From Belliella aquatica (GTDB lineage Bacteria; Bacteroidota; Bacteroidia; Cytophagales; Cyclobacteriaceae): a DNA stretch of 64,000 nt. The notes beneath the pieces were generated by a model. It worked only from the letters and a program-made list of their open reading frames with translations, was not told the origin of the DNA and made no database searches. Location: NCBI RefSeq assembly GCF_014637795.1, contig NZ_BMFD01000002.1, forward strand, positions 25,157 to 89,156, read 5' to 3'. Shown here in pieces: positions 43,093-51,560 of the stretch; position 1 is the first letter of the stretch, and every line of letters starts with the position of its first letter. The translations under genes were made by a program, and so were the position numbers.

Positions 43093-44197
43093 GAATCGAG
43101 CCCTCCTTTTCTCTCAATGAATAAGGTTCCTTTTTCATCAAAACGGTTTTGATCTCTGCCAAGATAGACAAGGCAATTTCTTCAGAACCTTCTGCACCGA
43201 TATTTAAACCAACTGGTCCATAGATATTTTCTTGATTGAAGTTTAAGCCATGATTTTCTAACCTTTCAAAAAGTTTTTGAGATTTTTTCTTTGGACCTAA
43301 TATTCCAATGTATGGCAAAGAAATAGGTAGGAGCTGCTCCAGAACTTTCACCTCGTATTCAAAATTATGTGTCATTAGTAAAGCGACCGTGTTTTGATCA
43401 AATTCTAACTGAGAAACCACTTCATCAGCAGGTCCGACTACAATTTTTGAAACCTGTTCAAATCTTTCTTTCGTGGCATATTGTTTCCTGCCGTCGATTA
43501 AAATTATTTCCCATCCAAGAAAACTCGCCATTTTACAAAGTGAAATCGTATCGTTTCCAGCTCCAAAGAGACAAATTTTTATTGGTGGCTTGATCACCTC
43601 AAAAAACACATGCAAATCATCAAAGGCTTCATACACATTAATACTAGAATCAATTTCTGATTCTTGATTTCCTAAGTCTGATAAAATCCTTGACTTTAAT
43701 TCAGCGTCTAGAAGATTGATTTCACCAAAAAGTTCCTGACCTTTTTTTAAAGCAATGGTTCCAATTTGCGCAGATCGTGTATTTTTTATTGAAAATAGGG
43801 TGACTAGTGTGCTATTAACCCTTTCCTCCAAAGCTTTTTCAAGCAACATCACTGGATTAGAAGCATTTGTATAATCTAATGGCTCCATCAGGATTTGTAT
43901 AATGCCATTGCATCCTAAGCCTATTCCAAATTTCTGATCGTCCTCATCTGTGGTATCATAGGTGACCAACATAGATTGATTTTGAAAGATCACCGTCTGA
44001 GCTTTTCTCAATGCATCGCCTTCCAAACATCCTCCGCTTATGGCACCAGTTAGATCACCATTTTCAGAAACCAACATTCTTGCACCAGGTCTTCGGTAAG
44101 CAGAACCATCTACTTTCACAACTGTTGCAAGGGCTGATTTTATATTTGATTTTTCATAGCTTTTGTAAGCTGCCAAAATCAATTGAAATTCCTTCAT
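43085..44197 (-). CDS. XdhC/CoxI-family maturation factor
   Basis: 370 residues. The N-terminal XdhC/CoxI domain begins SALATVVKVDGSAYRRPGAR and GAISGGCLEGDALRKAQTVI. The C-terminal Rossmann-like XdhC_C domain has ICLFGAGNDTISLCKMASFL, LIDGRKQYATKERF, VALLMTHNFEYEVKVL and YIGILGPKKKS, ending with YGPVGLNIGAEGSEEIALSI. XdhC binds and sulfurates the molybdenum cofactor and delivers it to xanthine-dehydrogenase-type enzymes. It starts 8 bases upstream of the MocA-like gene's start (overlap), forming a two-gene operon. Confidence 0.92.
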   Translation of the reverse strand: MKEFQLILAAYKSYEKSNIKSALATVVKVDGSAYRRPGARMLVSENGDLTGAISGGCLEGDALRKAQTVIFQNQSMLVTYDTTDEDDQKFGIGLGCNGIIQILMEPLDYTNASNPVMLLEKALEERVNSTLVTLFSIKNTRSAQIGTIALKKGQELFGEINLLDAELKSRILSDLGNQESEIDSSINVYEAFDDLHVFFEVIKPPIKICLFGAGNDTISLCKMASFLGWEIILIDGRKQYATKERFEQVSKIVVGPADEVVSQLEFDQNTVALLMTHNFEYEVKVLEQLLPISLPYIGILGPKKKSQKLFERLENHGLNFNQENIYGPVGLNIGAEGSEEIALSILAEIKTVLMKKEPYSLREKEGSIHD

Positions 44198-44423
44198 TTT
44201 GTGTAAATCCTTATTTAAAGATCCAAGCTATAAAAAAATGACCTTTAAGCATCGAATCTTTTTAAGAAAGTGTGTTTTTCAATCCTTTCTATCTCAAAGT
44301 CAGTCTCAAATGATCTCTTAAAAGCAAGAAACAAAGATTCTAAAAGAAAATAAATTAAAAGAATTTAAAATACTTCTTAGGATATAATAGGAATTCTTCA
44401 AAAAAACTTGGTATTTTGTAGAT

Positions 44424-44882
44424 ATGGCAAAATCAAGAGAAACCTTTAATAAAAAAGAAAAGGAAAAATTAAGACAAAAAAAGAAACAGGAAAAGGTAGA
44501 TAAGAAGGAAGCACGCAAATCAAACGAAAAATCAACAGATTTTGAGGATATGATTGCCTATGTTGATGAATTCGGAAATATCACCTCAGTACCACCTGAT
44601 CCGACCAAAAAGAAAAAAGAAATCGATGTGGATAGCATCGAAATCGGTGTTTCTAAAGCTGTAGAAACAGAAGATGATGGTGGCGGACGTAAAGGAAAAG
44701 TTACTTTTTTCAATGATTCAAAAGGCTACGGCTTTATTAAGGACGAACAAACTCAGGAGAGTATCTTCGTTCACGTAAATGGCTGTATAGACCAAATTCA
44801 AGAGAATGACAAGGTCACATTTGAAACAGAAAAAACAGCAAAAGGATTAAGTGCAATAGAAGTGAAGTTAGCTGAGAAATGA
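44424..44882 (+). CDS. cold-shock-domain protein with long basic N-terminus
   Basis: 152 residues. The first about 40 residues are almost entirely Lys/Arg/Glu (FNKKEKEKLRQKKKQEKVDK), followed by an acidic linker (FEDMIAYVDEFGNITSVPPD). A cold-shock domain occupies about 88-150: GKVTFFNDSKGYGFIKDEQT (RNP1) and SIFVHVNG (RNP2). CSDs bind single-stranded RNA or DNA and melt structure; RNP1 has Tyr where most have Phe. The stop overlaps the next gene's start as ATGA. A recognised Bacteroidota arrangement; the function of the basic extension is probably extra RNA contact. Confidence 0.9.
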   Translation: MAKSRETFNKKEKEKLRQKKKQEKVDKKEARKSNEKSTDFEDMIAYVDEFGNITSVPPDPTKKKKEIDVDSIEIGVSKAVETEDDGGGRKGKVTFFNDSKGYGFIKDEQTQESIFVHVNGCIDQIQENDKVTFETEKTAKGLSAIEVKLAEK

Positions 44883-45352
44883 AAATAGCTAGTTTAGCTG
44901 AGCTTAAAAAAGAACTGAAGTATCTGAATGAAAAAGAACTTCAAGATATTATCATTGATTTAAGCAAGTTCAGCACAGAAAACAAAGCATATTTATTTTT
45001 CAAGTTATTTGAAAAAGAAAATCCTAGGATTTTTGTCGAAATGGTTAAAGAGGAGTTGGAACTTGAATTTCAAAAAGCCAACACCGGAAATTACCATTTC
45101 GCCAAAAAATCTGCCCAATTCATCCGAAGGAAGCTTAACAAAAACCTAAAACTTTCAAAAGACAAAACAATTCACATCGAGTTGATCATTTTTTTCTGTC
45201 AAAACCTAAAGGATTACGGTTATTTACAATTCCATCACCCTGTGATTACTAATCTTTTTGATATTCAAATAGGCAAAGCACAAAAGCTTATTGAAAAACT
45301 ACACGAAGATCTACAATACGACTATCAATTAATTTTAGACGAATTGATATAA
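44879..45352 (+). CDS. conserved unknown protein coupled to the cold-shock-domain gene
   Basis: 157 residues, all-helical in appearance, no signal peptide. I do not recognise a family. Segments include LNEKELQDIIIDLSKFSTEN, KAYLFFKLFEKENPRIFVEM, FAKKSAQFIRRKLNKNLKLS (basic) and FHHPVITNLFDIQIGKAQKL. The start overlaps the cold-shock gene's stop by 4 bases (ATGA), so translation is coupled and the products may act together, perhaps in RNA handling. That role is inferred from position and basic charge only. Confidence 0.7.
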   Translation: MKIASLAELKKELKYLNEKELQDIIIDLSKFSTENKAYLFFKLFEKENPRIFVEMVKEELELEFQKANTGNYHFAKKSAQFIRRKLNKNLKLSKDKTIHIELIIFFCQNLKDYGYLQFHHPVITNLFDIQIGKAQKLIEKLHEDLQYDYQLILDELI

Positions 45353-45370
45353 TTAATAATTTTTGTTAGG

Positions 45371-45545
45371 TATATCCGCTTTTGCACCAGTAGCCATTTA
45401 TAATATTGTTTGAAATTCATTTCAATCAGCCGTGGTCAGTTGACTATTGACTCTTGTGCGCCGCGGCGTAGTTGACGATTATTCGCATAATTATAAGTGA
45501 AATATTCACATGGTGGTGTCATTGTGGATAATCATAATTTTTTTT
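45371..45545. repeat. dispersed intergenic repeat, copy 2
   Basis: About 175 bp. It starts TATATCCGCTTTTGCACCAG and AGTAGCCAT, continues with GTTGACTATTGACTCTTG, GCGCCGCGGCG (palindrome) and GTTGACGATTATTCGC, and ends GTGGATAATCATAATTTTT. Segment order matches copy 1 at 15710. The rest of the 45353-45785 spacer shows no gene. The element lies upstream of the T9SS repeat protein. Confidence 0.7.
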
Positions 45546-45785
45546 AAGATTGATGTAATCAACTCCTAGAAAAAAAGAGATGAATCTTCCCCTCATTTAT
45601 AGAAGGAAACAAGTACTATTAGCGTTTAATCATCATTTTTACCTAAATCCTGATGTAATTTAGTTGTACTATTTTTTTTAAATGATGTATTAATGATGTA
45701 TATCATAATTGCAACAAATATTCTGATCATTTTAACTTGAGGCATCAATAATTATATCATTTATCATATTCCCAAAATAATTTTC

Positions 45786-48700
45786 ATGCCTATGAAAAAT
45801 TTTACCATTTTATTATTAACAATGTTTGTGTCCTTTTTGCATCTGAATGCTCAAACACAAATGAACTTACCAGTAACCTTTGACGAAGCTAATATCAACT
45901 ATGGTGTGCTAGGTTTTGAAGGAGCAGAAAACTCCACAATTGTAGAAGATCCCACCGACGCAACTAATAAAGTTGTAAAAGTAGTCAGGTCAAATACCGC
46001 TGCTACATTCGCAGGAACAACTGTTACTGATGTGGTCAATGGTGTTCAAACTGGATTTGCTACAAGAATTCCATTTACAGCTACAAACACAAGAATGTCC
46101 GTGCGAGTATGGTCTCCAGATGCTGGAATCCAAGTCAGGTTGAAAGTAGAAGACTTCCAGGATCCAACCAAATCCGTGGAAACTGAAGCAACAACCACTG
46201 TGGCCGGACAATGGGAGACTTTAACGTTCAACTTCGCCAATCAGGCAACTGGAACCGAAGCTCTGAATCTCAACAACAACTTCAACAAAGCAACCATTTT
46301 CTTCAACTTTGGAGTAAATGGACAAACTGCTGGTGAAAAAACATATTATTTTGATGATATGGCTTTCGTCACTGGAGGTAACGAAGGTGGAGATGGTGGA
46401 GAATCAGGAAATTTACCTACTGTACCTATTGACTTTGAGTCAGCAGATTTGAACTATGAATTCGTGGATTTTGAAGGTGGTGTATTTACTAGAATTGCCA
46501 ACCCACAATCCACTGAGGATAATAACAGTGGATTTGTCGGACAAATGGTCAAAGGAAATGGTCAGGTGTTCGCGGGAACAGTAATTCCACTTGCTAGCCC
46601 AATAGATTTCAGTCAGGGAAAAACTGTTCGTGTAAAAGTATTTATGCCTAGAGTGGGAGCGAAGCTTCTATTTAAAGTAGAAAATCAAAATGATGCAGGA
46701 ATTGCTTTCGAGAAAGAAGTCACTGGAACAGTGGCTAATGCTTGGGAAACCTTTGACATTGACTATTCAGCAATCAACACTGGACAAACTTATCAAAAGA
46801 TCGTCTTGATATTTGATTTGGGTACAATGGGTGATGGTTCTGCAAACTTTACTTACCTAATCGATGATATTCAAATCGTAGATACTGGAACAGGAGGAGG
46901 CGGAGAAGCCGACCCTAACCAGATGGATCTTCCTGTAACCTTTGACGAAGCTAATATCAATTATGGTGTACTAGGTTTTGAAGGAGCAGAAAACTCCACA
47001 ATTGTAGAAGATCCTACCGACGCAACCAATAAAGTCGTAAAAGTAGTCAGGTCAAATACCGCTGCTACATTCGCAGGAACCACTGTTACTGATGTGGTAA
47101 ATGGTGTTCAAACTGGATTTGCTACAAGAATTCCATTTACAGCTACAAACACAAGAATGTCCGTGAGAGTATGGTCTCCAGACGCTGGAATCCAAGTCAG
47201 GTTGAAAGTCGAAGACTTCCAGGATCCAACCAAATCCGTGGAAACTGAAGCAACAACCACTGTGGCTGGACAATGGGAGACTTTAACGTTCAACTTCGCC
47301 AATCAGGCAACTGGAACCGAAGCTCTGAATCTCAACAACAACTTCAACAAAGCAACCATTTTCTTCAACTTTGGAGTAAATGGACAAACTGCTGGTGAAA
47401 AAACATATTATTTTGATGATATGGCTTTCGTCACTGGAGGTAACGAAGGTGGAGATGGTGGAGAATCAGGAAATTTACCTACTGTACCTATTGACTTTGA
47501 GTCAGCAGATTTGAACTATGAATTCGTGGATTTTGAAGGTGGTGTATTTACTAGAATTGCCAACCCACAATCCACTGAGGATAATAACAGTGGATTTGTC
47601 GGACAAATGGTCAAAGGAAATGGTCAGGTGTTCGCTGGAACAGTAATTCCACTTGCTAGTCCCATAGATTTCAGTCAGGGAAAAACTGTTCGTGTAAAAG
47701 TATTTATGCCTAGAGTGGGAGCGAAGCTTCTATTTAAAGTAGAAAACCAAAATGATGCAGGAATTGCTTTCGAGAAAGAAGTCACTGGAACAGTGGCTAA
47801 TGCTTGGGAAACCTTAGACATTGACTATTCAGCAATCAATACTGGACAAACTTATCAAAAAATCGTCTTGATATTTGATTTGGGCACAATGGGTGATGGT
47901 TCTGCAAACTTTACTTACCTAATTGATGATATTCAAATCGTAGATGCTGGAACAGGAGGAGGCGGAGAAGCTGATCCTAACCAGATGGATCTTCCTGTGA
48001 CTTTTGACGAAGCTAATATCAACTATGGTGTACTAGGTTTTGAAGGAGCAGAAAACTCAACAATTGTAGAAGATCCTACCGACGCAACCAATAAAGTCGT
48101 AAAAGTAGTCAGGTCAAATACCGCTGCTACATTCGCTGGAACGACTGTTACTGATGTGGTCAATGGTGTTCAAACTGGATTTGCTACAAGAATTCCATTT
48201 ACAGCTACAAACACAAGAATGTCCGTAAGAGTATGGTCTCCAGATGCTGGAATCCAAGTCAGGTTGAAAGTCGAAGACTTCCAGGATCCAACCAAATCCG
48301 TGGAAACTGAAGCAACAACCACTGTGGCTGGACAATGGGAGACTTTAACGTTCAACTTCGCCAATCAGGCAACTGGAACTGAAGCTCTTAACCTCAACAA
48401 CAACTTCAACAAAGCAACCATTTTCTTCAACTTCGGAGTAAACGGAGCGACTGCTGGAGAGAAAACCTATTATTTTGATGATATGGTATTTGGTGAGCCT
48501 GAAATTGATCCTTGCTTGGGAGTTGAGAAACCTACGATCAGTATTAGTGGACAAGGGACAGAGTCAATTACTTTAACGTCAAGTTCAGAGACTGGTAATC
48601 AGTGGTTTTTAAATGGCAGTGCTATTGAAGGTGCAACGAATCAAACTTTAGTCGTATCAACATTTGGAATATATACAGTACAAGTAACACTTGGTGAATG

Positions 48701-48995
48701 TGTGAGTGAATTTGCTGATAATATTTCTTTAGTTGTAAATAGTGCTGAAATTGGAGATACTAAAGGAATAAAAGTGTATCCAAATCCTGTAGAAAATACA
48801 CTACAAATCAGCGGTTTATCTAGTGACGTGAGGAGCTTACAATTGTATGATCTATCAGGAAGACTACATGCAGTTATATTTGATTACCAAAATGGTATTT
48901 ATCATGCTGATGTATCAAGTATATCTAAAGGAATGTACATTCTTTGGATTCAGCAAGGCAATAAAAGTATCCCTGTAAAGATTGTTAAACAATAG
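45786..48995 (+). CDS. T9SS-exported multi-domain carbohydrate-binding-like protein
   Basis: 1069 residues. Signal peptide MPMKNFTILLLTMFVSFLHL-NAQ. Three copies of module A (about 170 residues, beginning LPVTFDEANINYGVLGFEG, ending TYYFDDM) alternate with two copies of module B (about 155 residues, IDFESADLNYEFVDFEG, ending YLIDDIQIVD), joined by Gly-rich linkers (GGNEGGDGGESG). The A-type module resembles carbohydrate-binding modules seen beside laminarinase-type enzymes in Bacteroidota. An Ig/PKD-like domain (about 905-990) follows, then a type IX secretion sorting domain (IKVYPNPVENTLQISG, ending GMYILWIQQGNKSIPVKIVK). No catalytic domain is visible, so it is probably a surface or secreted binding protein. 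Confidence 0.85.
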   Translation: MPMKNFTILLLTMFVSFLHLNAQTQMNLPVTFDEANINYGVLGFEGAENSTIVEDPTDATNKVVKVVRSNTAATFAGTTVTDVVNGVQTGFATRIPFTATNTRMSVRVWSPDAGIQVRLKVEDFQDPTKSVETEATTTVAGQWETLTFNFANQATGTEALNLNNNFNKATIFFNFGVNGQTAGEKTYYFDDMAFVTGGNEGGDGGESGNLPTVPIDFESADLNYEFVDFEGGVFTRIANPQSTEDNNSGFVGQMVKGNGQVFAGTVIPLASPIDFSQGKTVRVKVFMPRVGAKLLFKVENQNDAGIAFEKEVTGTVANAWETFDIDYSAINTGQTYQKIVLIFDLGTMGDGSANFTYLIDDIQIVDTGTGGGGEADPNQMDLPVTFDEANINYGVLGFEGAENSTIVEDPTDATNKVVKVVRSNTAATFAGTTVTDVVNGVQTGFATRIPFTATNTRMSVRVWSPDAGIQVRLKVEDFQDPTKSVETEATTTVAGQWETLTFNFANQATGTEALNLNNNFNKATIFFNFGVNGQTAGEKTYYFDDMAFVTGGNEGGDGGESGNLPTVPIDFESADLNYEFVDFEGGVFTRIANPQSTEDNNSGFVGQMVKGNGQVFAGTVIPLASPIDFSQGKTVRVKVFMPRVGAKLLFKVENQNDAGIAFEKEVTGTVANAWETLDIDYSAINTGQTYQKIVLIFDLGTMGDGSANFTYLIDDIQIVDAGTGGGGEADPNQMDLPVTFDEANINYGVLGFEGAENSTIVEDPTDATNKVVKVVRSNTAATFAGTTVTDVVNGVQTGFATRIPFTATNTRMSVRVWSPDAGIQVRLKVEDFQDPTKSVETEATTTVAGQWETLTFNFANQATGTEALNLNNNFNKATIFFNFGVNGATAGEKTYYFDDMVFGEPEIDPCLGVEKPTISISGQGTESITLTSSSETGNQWFLNGSAIEGATNQTLVVSTFGIYTVQVTLGECVSEFADNISLVVNSAEIGDTKGIKVYPNPVENTLQISGLSSDVRSLQLYDLSGRLHAVIFDYQNGIYHADVSSISKGMYILWIQQGNKSIPVKIVKQ
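45861..48486 (+). repeat. 1062-bp near-identical tandem DNA repeat inside the T9SS gene
   Basis: Unit starts at 45861, 46923 and 47985, exactly 1062 bp apart (354 codons, module A plus module B). The third copy holds only module A and ends near 48486. Differences are scattered and mostly synonymous, for example one Phe/Leu change in module B. Confidence 0.95.
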
Positions 48996-49001
48996 AAAAA
49001 T

Positions 49002-49038
49002 ACTGCACTTGTGACCTTCCAGCCACAAGTGCAGTTTC
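49002..49038 (+). terminator. terminator after the T9SS gene
   Basis: Stem ACTGCACTTGTG (49002-49013) with CACAAGTGCAGT (49024-49035), 10-base loop, then a short T run. It lies just 10 bases before the start of the next gene. Confidence 0.75.
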
Positions 49039-49047
49039 ATTTATCAA

Positions 49048-49509
49048 ATGAAAATTCATATGCAAAACATAAAAAAAATAACTAGAAATGGAATGCTTGC
49101 ACTAATTGTAGGTTTTTCATTAATCAGCATTTCTTGTGAAAGAAAAGAAGTTCCTACTTTGTCCGTGGAAAGATTAAATGAGATCTATTTGACAAACTCT
49201 CCTTGGAGATTAGAACGAGTAACAGTTGATGGAGTCAATCAAACCAATATTTACCGAGAATTAGTTTTATCATTTACAAGAGAAAATTATACATCTACGA
49301 ATGGAAGAGTAATTTGGCCTGGATCAGATACCTGGGAATTTGTAGATGAAGAGAAGACGGTATTTAGGCGTGGTGATGGGATTCTTGTTACAATTCAAAG
49401 TATCACTATTGATTCATTGGTTTTAAGTTTGGAATGGGAATCGAATTCAATTGATACCGGAAGGCAATTGGCAATAGCAGGGAATCACATATTTGAATTT
49501 GTAAAATAG
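49048..49509 (+). CDS. small lipoprotein of unknown function
   Basis: 153 residues with a lipoprotein signal ending FSLISISC (an alternative start at 49060 would shorten the leader). The mature part reads as a small beta barrel (TNSPWRLERVTVDG, LVLSFTRENYTST, WPGSDTWEFVDEEKTVFRRG, LVLSLEWESN), like lipocalin-type lipoproteins, but I cannot place it in a family. It follows the T9SS protein closely, separated by its terminator, and has its own terminator at 49537. Any link to the T9SS protein is positional only. Confidence 0.75.
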   Translation: MKIHMQNIKKITRNGMLALIVGFSLISISCERKEVPTLSVERLNEIYLTNSPWRLERVTVDGVNQTNIYRELVLSFTRENYTSTNGRVIWPGSDTWEFVDEEKTVFRRGDGILVTIQSITIDSLVLSLEWESNSIDTGRQLAIAGNHIFEFVK

Positions 49510-49536
49510 ATTGAACTTTTACAGTATCAGAATTTT

Positions 49537-49569
49537 AAACAGCTGGGATATAATTCCAGCTGTTTTTTT
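49537..49569 (+). terminator. terminator after the small lipoprotein
   Basis: Stem AAACAGCTGG (49537-49546) with CCAGCTGTTT (49556-49565), 9-base loop, then a T run. Confidence 0.88.
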
Positions 49570-49700
49570 ATATTTAATCGAAATTATAAATGTTATATAA
49601 TTTATATTATGTTAAATAGTATAATCAAATAAGCGCTAACCCACTGAAAGATTGCAAATATTAAGAAATATACTTAAGCTTATAATCTAATTTATTTATT

Positions 49701-51164
49701 ATGCTTAAAATCAGTGCACCATTTGTAGGAAGAATTTTGGGTCCTATTTTATTTGCTGTCATCATTTTATTTTTAGAACCAAAGGAAATGAATTCTGATG
49801 CATTGGCTATGTTAGCAGTGACAGCTTGGGTTGCTACTTGGTGGGTCACTGAGGCGATCCCTATTGCTGCGACTTCTTTATTACCTTTAATCTTATTACC
49901 ACTTCTTGGAGCATTATCCATTGCTGATACAGCAAAATCATATTCACATCCAATGGTCTTGCTGTACATGGGTGGTTTCATGATTGCAATGGCCATTGAG
50001 AAATGGAATTTGCACAAAAGAATTGCCCTACATATAATAAAGCTTATTGGAGAAAATATAAGACTGATTATTCTGGGATTTATGATAGCTACTGGATTTT
50101 TATCTATGTGGATTTCAAATACAGCAACTTCCCTAATGATGCTACCAATAGCCATAGCAGTCTCGTCACAACTCTCTGGGTCGATGGAAAACCATAAAAC
50201 TGACAATAAAATAGGAAAAGCCATTCTACTGGGTGTTGCTTATAGCGCCTCTATTGGTGGATTAGCTACTTTAATTGGGACACCAACGAATATCATCTTG
50301 GCCAGTATAATCAAGGAAATTTATCAGTATGAAATCACTTTCAATCAGTGGATGCTTTTTGGACTACCAATTTCAATTATCTTACTCTTATTCACATGGT
50401 ATTATCTTACGTATTTCGCCTACAAATTTGATGATAAACAAAGCATAAATGCAGGAAAACAAGAAATCAACAAACAATTAAAAGCGATTGGTCCTATGAC
50501 AGTTGAAGAAAAAAGAGTTTCAATTGTGTTTGGACTAGTTAGCTTTGCTTGGATCACTAGAACTGAATATTTACAAAAGTTTATTCCCGCCTTAGATGAT
50601 ACAATTATTGCATTAACTGGAGTCTTATTATTGTTTATAATCCCCTCTTCTACTCCTAAAACTAAGCTGTTAGATTGGACGACTGCTGAAAAAATCCCCT
50701 GGGGAATATTACTTCTCTTTGGTGGTGGATTGTCGTTGGCTGAAGGGTTCAGCTCCACAGGTTTAGCTGAATGGATTGGCCATCAATTTGTCTTTCTAGA
50801 TTTTATTGCTTTCGGCTTATTCTTATTAATCATCATCATCTCTGTAAACTTCTTGACTGAAATCACATCCAATATGGCTACAGCATCTATGTTATTGCCA
50901 ATTCTAGCGGCTGTCTCCTACTCTATGGATGTTCACCCATTCGGATTGATGATGGGCGCCACGATGGCTTCTAGCTGCGCTTTTATGCTTCCAGTGGCCA
51001 CCCCACCAAATGCCGTCGTGTTTGGTTCCGGTTATTTGGAAATGAAAGACATGATTAAAGCAGGGTTTTGGTTAAATGTTATCTCCATTATTTTAATTAC
51101 CCTAATTACATTTTATTATTTGCCGATCGTTTGGGGTTTTGAATTGGAAAAGTACCCTTTCTAA
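49701..51164 (+). CDS. SLC13/DASS-family sodium:anion symporter
   Basis: 487 residues, strongly hydrophobic, with about 11 membrane segments. The family signatures are two Ser-Asn-Thr/Met-type hairpin motifs: WISNTATSLMMLP (first half) and FLTEITSNMATASMLLP (second half), plus GGLATLIGTPTNIILA and CAFMLPVATPPNAVVFGSG. The DASS/SLC13 family moves dicarboxylates, citrate or sulfate with sodium. The motifs do not decide the substrate. It is a single gene between the lipoprotein terminator and the tRNA-Thr region. Confidence 0.92.
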   Translation: MLKISAPFVGRILGPILFAVIILFLEPKEMNSDALAMLAVTAWVATWWVTEAIPIAATSLLPLILLPLLGALSIADTAKSYSHPMVLLYMGGFMIAMAIEKWNLHKRIALHIIKLIGENIRLIILGFMIATGFLSMWISNTATSLMMLPIAIAVSSQLSGSMENHKTDNKIGKAILLGVAYSASIGGLATLIGTPTNIILASIIKEIYQYEITFNQWMLFGLPISIILLLFTWYYLTYFAYKFDDKQSINAGKQEINKQLKAIGPMTVEEKRVSIVFGLVSFAWITRTEYLQKFIPALDDTIIALTGVLLLFIIPSSTPKTKLLDWTTAEKIPWGILLLFGGGLSLAEGFSSTGLAEWIGHQFVFLDFIAFGLFLLIIIISVNFLTEITSNMATASMLLPILAAVSYSMDVHPFGLMMGATMASSCAFMLPVATPPNAVVFGSGYLEMKDMIKAGFWLNVISIILITLITFYYLPIVWGFELEKYPF

Positions 51165-51334
51165 TGGATTAGGTTTGTAGACTAAAAAGCCTTCAGAGCA
51201 CAGTTTAGATGTATTTCAAATATTGAATTCTTACTTTTTAAACTCGCTAATATCTATGGCTAAAGATTTACCCTCCCCAACTATTAGGACTGATCCCTGA
51301 TCTCTAAAAATCATTGAAAAAGGTATAAAAACAA

Positions 51335-51362
51335 AAAAGGATAACATTTCTGTTATCCTTTT
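51335..51362 (-). terminator. terminator of the tRNA-Thr transcript
   Basis: Stem AAAAGGATAACA (51335-51346) with TGTTATCCTTTT (51351-51362), 4-base loop; on the minus strand it follows the tRNA 3' end directly and runs into T. Confidence 0.85.
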
Positions 51363-51363
51363 G

Positions 51364-51436
<73 letters not shown>

Positions 51437-51476
51437 CTTTTGTATCTTTTTGAGCTGTTTTACTCTTAAGACTCTG

Positions 51477-51507
51477 CAAATATAGCAGCTTAATTTTTCT
51501 CTCCAAA
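51477..51507 (-). promoter_or_regulatory. Bacteroidota sigma-A promoter of tRNA-Thr
   Basis: Read on the minus strand: TTTG (51504-51507), 19-base spacer, TATATTTG (51477-51484). Same sequence and spacing as the tRNA-Glu promoter; 40 bases upstream of the tRNA. Confidence 0.75.
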
Positions 51508-51560
51508 ACTGATTTCAAAAAAAATAGAGAGATAATTTTATCTCTCTATTTATGAGCGAA

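Noticed and set aside
45990..48364. Open frames on the minus strand inside the T9SS gene, repeated every 1062 bp
   Set aside because: They mirror the repeat of the real gene, carry no domain and have no start context; the plus-strand gene explains the region.
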